From the NCBI GenBank assembly GCA_902798595.1, contig CADBXE010000011.1, positions 1 to 42,731 of the forward strand: a stretch of DNA of 42,731 nucleotides, in the 5' to 3' direction. The notes under the pieces are model-generated. The model searched no databases. It was not told the origin of the DNA and saw only the letters and a list, made by a program, of their open reading frames with translations. Positions 1-6,578 of the stretch are shown piece after piece. The position numbers were made by a program, and so were the translations under genes. The DNA is from an uncultured Erysipelotrichaceae bacterium (lineage in GTDB: Bacteria; Bacillota_I; Bacilli_A; RFN20; CAG-826). Positions within the stretch are counted from its first letter, which is position 1. Every line of letters starts with the position of its first letter.

Positions 1-48
1 CTGAGTCCAGTTCAATATCGGATTCAGTCCCTTCAACAGTCTGTTTAG
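1..48 (+). CDS. IS3-family transposase (OrfB), C-terminal fragment
   Basis: Frame 1 reads LSPVQYRIQSLQQSV and then stops at TAG (46-48). The motif LSPVQYR is the usual C-terminal signature of the IS3-family DDE transposase, just after the integrase core. Only the last 15 residues are in the window, so the catalytic residues cannot be checked. The gene belongs to the insertion sequence ending at about 99 and runs in the same direction as the transposase that starts at 42717. Confidence 0.75.
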   Translation: MSPVQYRIQSLQQSV

Positions 49-99
49 AAGTGATATGATTGTTGAAACATTTCAGTCCAACATAATGGGTTCACTTCA
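1..99 (+). mobile_element. 3' end of an IS3-family (IS150-like) insertion sequence, truncated by the window edge
   Basis: The stretch holds the last 15 codons of a transposase (stop at 46-48), then about 50 noncoding bases ending in ACTTCA at 99. Read on the minus strand, this end starts TGAAGTG and has TGTTGGAC 20 bases in. The element that begins at 42634 also starts TGAAGTG and carries TGGAC at the matching offset. That fits the imperfect terminal inverted repeats of IS3-family elements. The exact end base is inferred from the TG...CA rule and the match to the other end; no target-site duplication can be tested, because the other end of this copy is outside the window. Confidence 0.75.
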
Positions 100-118
100 C
101 TTGGTATCGTCTTTTCTT

Positions 119-982
119 TTACTTCTTCTTTGGAAGAATTAATAACATGTGTGTTTCTTTTTTATATTGTTCGTAATCTGGTTTGTAAGCTTTGAAATGT
201 CTTTCTTCCATTGGAATAGAGATGAAAATAAACATCAATAAGTTCACCACTGCACCAACAATGAAATACCAGTAATTGAAATGGCTCAGAATAAGCGTTA
301 AAGCAACACCAAACCAGATAGATATCTCGCCTAAATAATTAGGATGTCTAGAATATCTCCAAACGCCTTTATTTAAAACCTCAGAACGATCTTTTCTAAT
401 TTTGACAAAGGCTTTCATTTGTGTGTCTGCGATAAATTCTAGGAACGTACCTAAAACAATAATTGATAAGCCAATAATATCTAAAATTGCGAATTCTGGG
501 ATACCTGCATAGGCGATAACTGGGAGGGTAGCTAAATAGACCACGATTGTTGGAAACATACAGATACCTAATAAATTGACTACTTGATAGAACTTACCAC
601 TTTTCTCTTTGAGCATTTTATATCTCCAGTCCACATAACCTAAGGAATGGAAGCCAATGATAAAGTTCATTGTTAATCTCGCGGAGTAGAGGATGAGGGC
701 CACTAGTAAGAGAACAGTGCCGACGTGCCAGTTATTATTTTTAATTAATAAAGATAAATAAATGACTAATGTTTGAATAGACCAATATGGATCATAAGCA
801 GAAGCTGTTCTAAGAACTACACCACTAGCCCACACGATGACAGTAGCGGCGACATCAGCGAGAAGGATGGCGAAATAATCATTCATTCCTGCATCGCTTA
901 AAACAACATATAAGAAAATACCAGCGCATATCGCGATAGCGTAGACAACAAATAAAGCGGATAATCCAATAAATCTTTTCAC
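119..982 (-). CDS. DUF1295 / isoprenylcysteine methyltransferase-like membrane protein
   Basis: This is a polytopic membrane protein of about 287 residues with roughly seven hydrophobic segments. Near residues 209-219 it has RYSRHPNYLGE, the hallmark of the DUF1295 and isoprenylcysteine carboxyl methyltransferase superfamily, whose members act on lipid or steroid-like substrates in the membrane. DPYWS near residue 64 also fits DUF1295. The open frame extends to a GTG at 1021, but that start lies inside the terminator of the upstream operon (1017-1038). I chose the GTG at 980-982, which is 7 bases after a TATAAT box (990-995) and has no Shine-Dalgarno site, so the mRNA is probably leaderless. 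The substrate is unknown. Downstream, an IS element begins only 19 bases after the stop codon. Confidence 0.8.
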   Translation of the reverse strand: MKRFIGLSALFVVYAIAICAGIFLYVVLSDAGMNDYFAILLADVAATVIVWASGVVLRTASAYDPYWSIQTLVIYLSLLIKNNNWHVGTVLLLVALILYSARLTMNFIIGFHSLGYVDWRYKMLKEKSGKFYQVVNLLGICMFPTIVVYLATLPVIAYAGIPEFAILDIIGLSIIVLGTFLEFIADTQMKAFVKIRKDRSEVLNKGVWRYSRHPNYLGEISIWFGVALTLILSHFNYWYFIVGAVVNLLMFIFISIPMEERHFKAYKPDYEQYKKETHMLLILPKKK

Positions 983-989
983 GTGCTTT

Positions 990-995
990 ATTATA
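990..995 (-). promoter_or_regulatory. -10 box of the DUF1295 gene, predicted leaderless start
   Basis: A perfect TATAAT on the minus strand ends 7 bases before the GTG at 982, so transcription should start at or next to the start codon. The T-rich region upstream belongs to the preceding terminator and offers no good -35 box. Confidence 0.6.
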
Positions 996-1011
996 CTGAA
1001 AAATAGAAAAC

Positions 1012-1038
1012 AAAAAAGCACCTCTTTTCGGAGATGCT
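1012..1038 (-). terminator. Rho-independent terminator of the glycosyltransferase operon
   Basis: On the minus strand an 8-bp stem (AGCATCTC / GAGGTGCT, one G-T pair) with a 6-base loop is followed by TTTTTT. It begins 9 bases after the stop codon of the GT2 gene. Confidence 0.9.
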
Positions 1039-1046
1039 ATTTTAAG

Positions 1047-2000
1047 TTATTTATCTTCACCAGTAATTTCTTCAATAAAGTAATGTGGTCTCTTCTTCAC
1101 TTCAATATTAATCTTGCTGATGTATAAGCCAATAAAGGCAATCGCTAGAAGGATGAATCCAGTCATTAAAGAAATGAATGGGAATAAATAATAGAAGATA
1201 GAGAAATTAAGAACCTTGGTGAGGTTTAAAATCATAAACACAAGCATTGCTAGAACGGACATTGAACTTAAGAACAAACCAAATCTAGCAATATAGGAAA
1301 TTGGCTTACTGGAGAAAGAAGAAACACCATCCAACGCTAAGGTGACCATCTTGCCCATCGAATAATGGGTTTCGCCTTGTTTTCTTTCTAAACGACGATA
1401 TTCTACCTTGCTTGAAGGATAGCCCACTTGTGGCACTAAGCCGCGTAAGAATAAGTTAGCTTCATGATATTCAAGTAAAGCCCCTAAAGCGCGATAGGAA
1501 ATCAAGCGGAAATCCGCTGCATTCTCCACCATTTCAACACCTAAGTGATGCATTAATTTATAATAGGCATTCGCAGTGCTCTTCTTAAAGAACTTATCTG
1601 AGCTTCTATCGTTACGAACACCATAGACAATATCGTTGCCCTTATAATGTTCCGCAATCATTTCTTTAGTCACGGAAATATCATCTTGTAAGTCAACATC
1701 CATAGTGATGGTAAAATCAGCCTTCTTTTCATAGGCATAACGGAGGCCCGCTTCAACAGCATATTGGTGACCTTTATTACGGGATAACTTTAAACCAACG
1801 ACTCTCTCGCTGTCAGCGAGTTCTTTTATTATTGACCAAGTATTATCTTTGGAACCATCATCAACGAACACTAATTTAGATTCTTTAGAAATGAGTTCTT
1901 CTTCCACGAAAGAGTTAAATGTTTCGGAGATTGTTCTAAAAGATTCAGGCAAACATGCCTCTTCGTTATAGCAAGGGAAAATCCAATATAATGTCTTCAT
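1047..2000 (-). CDS. GT2 polyprenol-phosphate glycosyltransferase (GtrB/DPM1-like)
   Basis: The 317-residue protein has a GT-A fold N terminus with the nucleotide-sugar motif FVDDGS (about 45-50) and the metal-binding DVDLQDD (about 101-107). Two C-terminal membrane helices (about 228-260 and 270-298) follow. This is the layout of GtrB, ArnC and dolichol-phosphate-mannose synthase-like enzymes, which load a sugar onto a polyprenyl phosphate at the inner membrane face. Its start codon is 3 bases after the stop of the 718-residue membrane protein, and its GGAGG ribosome site overlaps the end of that gene, so the two are co-translated and probably act together: this enzyme makes the lipid-linked donor and the partner uses it outside. 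The sugar is unknown. Confidence 0.9.
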   Translation of the reverse strand: MKTLYWIFPCYNEEACLPESFRTISETFNSFVEEELISKESKLVFVDDGSKDNTWSIIKELADSERVVGLKLSRNKGHQYAVEAGLRYAYEKKADFTITMDVDLQDDISVTKEMIAEHYKGNDIVYGVRNDRSSDKFFKKSTANAYYKLMHHLGVEMVENAADFRLISYRALGALLEYHEANLFLRGLVPQVGYPSSKVEYRRLERKQGETHYSMGKMVTLALDGVSSFSSKPISYIARFGLFLSSMSVLAMLVFMILNLTKVLNFSIFYYLFPFISLMTGFILLAIAFIGLYISKINIEVKKRPHYFIEEITGEDK

Positions 2001-2003
2001 AAA

Positions 2004-4160
2004 TTACCTCCAGAAGTTTAACTCGTGGCCGAGATGATAATAGAAACGCGTATAAGCCCAGTCCACCGCACCGGCATGATGAGTTAACATTGGTACGTAG
2101 ACAAAGATAACACAAATAGTGACAAAGGACGAGAATAAAAGATTACCTACTAGAAAAGCAAAGATGCCTTTATGGACTTTTTCATTTTCTGATTGTTGAT
2201 ATTGTTTAGCGATTAACAGAACAGCAAAGAATGTTAAAGGCCAAGCAAAATCAGAGAAATATCTAGTTGCATAACCGCTTTGCCATGTAATAGCGACTTG
2301 AATAAATGGAATGATGACACAAGGCAACCATCTTAGGACTAAATGTTCTAATCTTTCTTTAGCTGTTGCTTTATTCATAAATGGAAGAATGAATATTAAC
2401 CATAAGATTGGCATACGGATGAATAAGCCAACAGATGATGATGTTTCAAAGAAGTAATACGCTCCACCGAAATGGATATTAGCCCCATACATGAAATAAG
2501 AATTCGCTGTTGGAATTGGTAAGCCAAATAAGAAGTTATATAAGGAAGTAAGAACATTGCCAAAATGGAATGGCATATTCTTAAAGTCAGCGATAGTTAA
2601 TGAGTATTCGATACCGAAGTCAAAGAATGAACCAAATCTTAAATAGTTATAAATGCATTGGACACCACCTAAGATTACATAAGGTGTCAAGGAACAGACA
2701 AAGAAGAGAATCATATCTTTCTTTTTCATCTCTTTATAGTTTTTAAAGAAGTAGAAACCAAGATAAATGACATGGCAGACAGCATATAACGCCATTGTGG
2801 CGCGCGCTAAGACCGCTAAAGCGCCCCATAAAGAGGCAAATACTAAATGGTAAGAGAAATACTTCTTATCTTCGTTTTTAAACAAGATACCGCCCGAAAC
2901 GAGGTGATAAAGCATAATCATCATGCACATATAAGCCGAGCTTGTGCTCACTTCATAGAAATATGGTCTTGTTAAATTGAACAAACAGCCTGAGCCTAAG
3001 AAGAGTAAACCATAAAGCGTATACTTAATCGCTAGAGGCAATGGCTTATCTTTAAAGAGAATCTTTAGCGTTCTGTTATAGGTCATCGTCATAAAGAAGA
3101 CACCAATAACTGTGAATAATAAAACTCCATAAGCATCATAGAGATATTGACCAAATATTAATCTAAACGGCAAGAAGAGTAGGAATACTGGAGTAATGCC
3201 ATAATATGAATAGTATTTCCCGTTATAGAACAAGTGGTCCCATAAATAAGAAACACCACCACGCATATTTGGATCGTATGGATTAGATAACGCCATTAAG
3301 GCTTCGCTTGGTTTCTCATCTAAATAGACATGCCCCTTCATAAAGGCGTCTACAAGTTCTTTAGATATTTGTGTACCATAATCTTTATTGCAGAAAGCAT
3401 TTTCAAAATGACCGAATAAGGCAAATAAGCCAACTACAATAGCAATTGGAATGATATACATTAGTGCTTCTAAAGCAATCTTCTTCCAAGGTTTGCCCGT
3501 TTGTTCTTTTCGATCTCTAAACAAACAAATTGGGAAATATAAAATCGAAGCGGCGCCTAAAAGCAGTAGCACTCTAGCCCATGAGAAATGGAAAGGTATC
3601 TTGTGGTTAACACCAACACCACCGAAGCTATATTTAAGTTCGGCACCACTACCATAATTACCAACATTAAGCATGCGGATGGTTACTTTTTCCACTGGAT
3701 GATTAAAATCAGTCACAAAATACTTAGTGTGTTCATCTCCATAAATGATTTCTAAGTTAGCGGATGAATAAGTGGAACCGACACGAGTTTCTTCGTGATA
3801 TGTACCACTTACTTCAAACATGTAACGGTAAGCTTCAACATTATCAAAATTGATATCGAAATAAATGGTATTAACTTCTGTTTGTTTATCAAAGTCAATG
3901 GTGAACACTGGATAATCCTTTGTGTTCATCGTGTATATGTTTTTATTGTCTTTGCTCTTTTCGGTTGTCAAAGTGGAACGAGCTATCGTCACTTCACTAG
4001 CGACAATATCTTGTTTTGCACCTCTATCTTGATAACTGCGATAGTTAAAGGCTGTACATTCCACCAAAACGATAGCACTAAAAATAGCGAGGAATATAGC
4101 AATTCTTCTCGCGAGTTTGATTTTTAAAAAAGATTTAATCTTTTCAAATAATTTTTTCAT
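2004..4160 (-). CDS. Large multi-TM membrane protein, probable GT-C-type glycosyltransferase
   Basis: The 718-residue protein has one N-terminal membrane helix (about 20-38), an extracytoplasmic beta-rich region of about 150 residues, and then some ten further hydrophobic segments. The first long external loop after the membrane region is rich in Asp, Asn and Tyr (around YDPNMRGG and YYSYYG). I recognise no named family with certainty. The topology and the co-translated GT2 partner suggest a GT-C transferase that moves a sugar from polyprenyl phosphate onto a surface polymer or protein, as in GtrA/GtrB/GtrC sets. Catalytic residues cannot be assigned from sequence alone. The start at 4160 is preceded by TTGCTT-N17-TATAAT, with only 8 bases between the -10 box and ATG. 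Confidence 0.7.
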   Translation of the reverse strand: MKKLFEKIKSFLKIKLARRIAIFLAIFSAIVLVECTAFNYRSYQDRGAKQDIVASEVTIARSTLTTEKSKDNKNIYTMNTKDYPVFTIDFDKQTEVNTIYFDINFDNVEAYRYMFEVSGTYHEETRVGSTYSSANLEIIYGDEHTKYFVTDFNHPVEKVTIRMLNVGNYGSGAELKYSFGGVGVNHKIPFHFSWARVLLLLGAASILYFPICLFRDRKEQTGKPWKKIALEALMYIIPIAIVVGLFALFGHFENAFCNKDYGTQISKELVDAFMKGHVYLDEKPSEALMALSNPYDPNMRGGVSYLWDHLFYNGKYYSYYGITPVFLLFLPFRLIFGQYLYDAYGVLLFTVIGVFFMTMTYNRTLKILFKDKPLPLAIKYTLYGLLFLGSGCLFNLTRPYFYEVSTSSAYMCMMIMLYHLVSGGILFKNEDKKYFSYHLVFASLWGALAVLARATMALYAVCHVIYLGFYFFKNYKEMKKKDMILFFVCSLTPYVILGGVQCIYNYLRFGSFFDFGIEYSLTIADFKNMPFHFGNVLTSLYNFLFGLPIPTANSYFMYGANIHFGGAYYFFETSSSVGLFIRMPILWLIFILPFMNKATAKERLEHLVLRWLPCVIIPFIQVAITWQSGYATRYFSDFAWPLTFFAVLLIAKQYQQSENEKVHKGIFAFLVGNLLFSSFVTICVIFVYVPMLTHHAGAVDWAYTRFYYHLGHELNFWR

Positions 4161-4168
4161 GCCTAAAT

Positions 4169-4197
4169 ATTATATACGCGAGCAAATTAGCAAGCAA
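4169..4197 (-). promoter_or_regulatory. Promoter of the glycosyltransferase operon
   Basis: TTGCTT (4192-4197) and TATAAT (4169-4174) on the minus strand are separated by exactly 17 bases. The expected start of transcription, about 4162, is two bases before the ATG at 4160, so the mRNA should be leaderless or nearly so. Confidence 0.75.
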
Positions 4198-4211
4198 TAA
4201 GCATTGCTAAT
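4186..4211. promoter_or_regulatory. Inverted repeat over the -35 box, possible operator
   Basis: ATTAGCAA (4186-4193) and TTGCTAAT (4204-4211) are perfect 8-base inverted arms separated by 10 bases. The repeat covers part of the -35 box of the glycosyltransferase promoter. It has no T-tract on either side, so a repressor site is more likely than a terminator. It lies between the stop of the dehydrogenase gene and the promoter, so an mRNA-end hairpin for the dehydrogenase is the alternative. Confidence 0.45.
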
Positions 4212-4255
4212 CACTCTTCGTATAATTAGACGAATTTAAATATGAAAACCGCTAA

Positions 4256-5296
4256 TTAAAAACAACGTTTTTTCTTATTGCGGTAACAGTTAGCTTTATC
4301 TTGAACCTTTTCGCAATGATAACAGAGCTCATTCATGATTAATTCATCTGAGAAATATTCATCCATGTTTTTCACTGTTGTCATAGCGATGTTATCTAGC
4401 GCTTCTTTAGTTAAATAGGCCTGATGGGATGTAATAATGACATTCGGTAAAGAGATTAATAAGGCTAAAACATCATCGTTAATAATCTTAAAGGAATTAT
4501 CGTGATAAAAGAGATTAGCTTCTTCTTCATAGACATCAAGACCGACCGCACCAATCTTCTTTTCTTTTAAACCATCTAATAAGGCTTTAGAATCAATTAA
4601 TCCACCACGGGAAGTGTTAATAATCATTACACCTTTTTTCATTTTTTCTAATGAAGCATGATTGATCATGTGGTGATTTTCTTGTGTTAATGGGCAGTGT
4701 AACGAAATGATATCACTTCTTTGGTAAATCTCGTCCAAGGAAACATACTCGTAACCTGCATCTTTAATTGGATATGGGTCATAGCAGATGACCTGCATAC
4801 CAAACCCTTTAGCAATATCTATAAAGACACGGCCGATTTTACCAGTACCAATGACACCTACGGTTTTATCATGTAAATCAAATCCCGTTAAGGACTCTAA
4901 ATTAAAGTTAAAGTCACGACTTCTAATATAAGCCTTATGAATATGACGGTTTAAGGAAAGAATCAACGCAAAAGCGTGTTCCGCAATTGCGTAAGGAGAA
5001 TAGGCAGGTACTCTAGCCACATGAACTTTATTGGAATAAGCTGCTTTTAAATCAACATTGTTATAACCAGCGCATCTAAGGAATACGCCGTGTATGTTAT
5101 TCTCGTTTAATTTATTTAAGACTTTAGCGTTCAATTCATCATTAACAAAACACACTACTGCATCAAAGCCACTCGCTAAGGCCACAGTGTGCTCGTTTAA
5201 TAAATCTTTGAAGTAGGCGAACTCGTATTTATCGCTATACTTATTAAACGCTTCTTTGTCGTATTTCTTCGTGTCAAATACCGCAATTCTTTTCAT
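4256..5296 (-). CDS. D-2-hydroxyacid dehydrogenase (D-lactate dehydrogenase type)
   Basis: The 346-residue protein has the NAD-binding motif GTGKIG (about 150-155), followed by an acidic residue at the end of the next strand (YDPYP). It also has the catalytic triad of the D-isomer-specific family: Arg in NTSRGG (about 230), Glu in DVYEEE (about 259) and His in TSHQAYL (about 301). It is probably a cytosolic NADH-dependent reductase of pyruvate or a related 2-keto acid, regenerating NAD+ in fermentation. The last 22 residues hold four cysteines (about 325, 328, 337, 345) in a basic context, which is not a usual family ending. The start follows an extended -10 box (TGGTATTAT) by 6 bases with no Shine-Dalgarno site. 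It stands alone between two operons. Confidence 0.9.
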   Translation of the reverse strand: MKRIAVFDTKKYDKEAFNKYSDKYEFAYFKDLLNEHTVALASGFDAVVCFVNDELNAKVLNKLNENNIHGVFLRCAGYNNVDLKAAYSNKVHVARVPAYSPYAIAEHAFALILSLNRHIHKAYIRSRDFNFNLESLTGFDLHDKTVGVIGTGKIGRVFIDIAKGFGMQVICYDPYPIKDAGYEYVSLDEIYQRSDIISLHCPLTQENHHMINHASLEKMKKGVMIINTSRGGLIDSKALLDGLKEKKIGAVGLDVYEEEANLFYHDNSFKIINDDVLALLISLPNVIITSHQAYLTKEALDNIAMTTVKNMDEYFSDELIMNELCYHCEKVQDKANCYRNKKKRCF

Positions 5297-5302
5297 AGTT
5301 TA

Positions 5303-5311
5303 ATAATACCA
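5303..5311 (-). promoter_or_regulatory. Extended -10 promoter of the dehydrogenase, predicted leaderless
   Basis: TATTAT (5303-5308) preceded by TGG makes an extended -10 element. It ends 6 bases before the ATG at 5296. The -35 region is poor, as is common for extended -10 promoters. Confidence 0.5.
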
Positions 5312-5316
5312 TAAAA

Positions 5317-5348
5317 GAAAAAAGAAAAGACCGAAGATGCTCGGTCTT
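5317..5348 (-). terminator. Rho-independent terminator of oppBCDF
   Basis: On the minus strand an 8-bp stem (AAGACCGA / TCGGTCTT) with a 6-base loop overlaps the oppF stop codon by two bases. A T-rich run follows. Confidence 0.85.
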
Positions 5349-6576
5349 ATTTCTTTTCGTTGATTACCTTGCGGTATTTCTCCATCTCTTCGGAGTTAGC
5401 CATGACGAAGTGTCCTGGAACAATTTCTTGTAAGGAAGGAGCTTCTTTAGAATAATCGTGTTCAACGGTTGGATTATAGATGTATCTCTTTCTTTCCTTT
5501 TCACTTAATGGGTCTGGCTTTGGAATCGCGGATAATAACGCTCTGGTATATGGATGTAATGGGTGGGCGAATAATTCATCACTACTAGCAAGTTCAACGA
5601 TGTTACCGAAGTACATAACAGCGATTCTATCGCAGAAGTACTTAACAACGGATAAGTCGTGAGCAATGAACATGATGGTTAAGCCCATCTCTTCTTTTAA
5701 GTTATTCAATAAGTTGATGATTTGCGCTCTAATGGAGACGTCAAGCGCGGAAATTGGTTCGTCACAGATTAAGAAATCTGGATTCATAATTAACGCTCTA
5801 GCAATACCAATACGTTGTCTTTGACCACCAGAGAATTCGTGTGGGTAACGAGAAGCATATTCTGGAAGTAAGCCAACTCTGATTAAAGCATCTTTAACTT
5901 TTTGTTGGTTTTCAAACTTATTGTATTGACCTTGAATGTGAAGACCTTCTTGAATGATGTCTTCAACAGTCATACGTGGGTCTAAGGAGTCAACAGGATC
6001 TTGGAAGATCATTTGCATCTTAGACATCAACTTCTTATCGACGTGAGAATTGTCGTAGTTATGTTGTTTAATCTTTTCTTTTTCGCATTTAACAAGGGCA
6101 GCGATGTCTTCTTTAATCTTTTGCACCTTAGCGGCATATTCCGCTTTGATTTTGGTAGATTCAGAAGCCACGAAATCAGCGTTTCCTTGTTCGTCCGCAA
6201 GAGCGCGAATCTTTTCGTTCATTTCGGACTCTAATTCTTTAATCTTACGTTTAGCTTTAATTCTCTTCCATTTGATTTCTTTTTCATTCCATCTATTGCC
6301 AGCGACAATACGATAGCCTTTGAAATAAACAGAACCAGAAGTAGCCTTGTATAATCTGATTAAAGTTCTACCAGTTGTGGTCTTACCACAGCCAGATTCA
6401 CCAACAACACCGAAGCATTCGCCTTTTTTAATATCAAAGCTGACATTGTGAACGGCTTTAGTGACGAAAGCGTCTTTACCATGGCCGAACTTAAAGAATT
6501 GCTTTAAGTGTCTGACTGATAATTCGATGTTATTTTCCACTAATTCAGGAAGGTATGTAACTGTTCTTTTAGCCAT
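5347..6576 (-). CDS. oppF: OppF-like peptide ABC transporter ATPase with helical insertion
   Basis: The 409-residue ATPase has Walker A GESGCGKTT (about 59-67), the Q-loop FQDP (about 191-194), the signature FSGGQRQR (about 248-255), Walker B LICDEP and the switch histidine in FIAHDL. Between Walker A and the Q-loop, about residues 95-180 form an inserted Lys/Glu-rich stretch predicted to be mostly helical. The C-terminal region, where OppF-type proteins usually carry four cysteines for a [4Fe-4S] cluster, instead reads YIYNPTVEHDYSKEAPSL and EIVPGHFVMAN, with no cysteine. It pairs with OppD as the nucleotide-binding half of the importer. The ATG is 2 bases after the oppD stop and has an AAAGGAGG ribosome site. 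Confidence 0.9.
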   Translation of the reverse strand: MAKRTVTYLPELVENNIELSVRHLKQFFKFGHGKDAFVTKAVHNVSFDIKKGECFGVVGESGCGKTTTGRTLIRLYKATSGSVYFKGYRIVAGNRWNEKEIKWKRIKAKRKIKELESEMNEKIRALADEQGNADFVASESTKIKAEYAAKVQKIKEDIAALVKCEKEKIKQHNYDNSHVDKKLMSKMQMIFQDPVDSLDPRMTVEDIIQEGLHIQGQYNKFENQQKVKDALIRVGLLPEYASRYPHEFSGGQRQRIGIARALIMNPDFLICDEPISALDVSIRAQIINLLNNLKEEMGLTIMFIAHDLSVVKYFCDRIAVMYFGNIVELASSDELFAHPLHPYTRALLSAIPKPDPLSEKERKRYIYNPTVEHDYSKEAPSLQEIVPGHFVMANSEEMEKYRKVINEKK

Positions 6577-6578
6577 AA

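Noticed and set aside
983..1021. Longer start (GTG 1021) for the DUF1295 gene
   Set aside because: That start lies within the upstream terminator, upstream of the predicted promoter.
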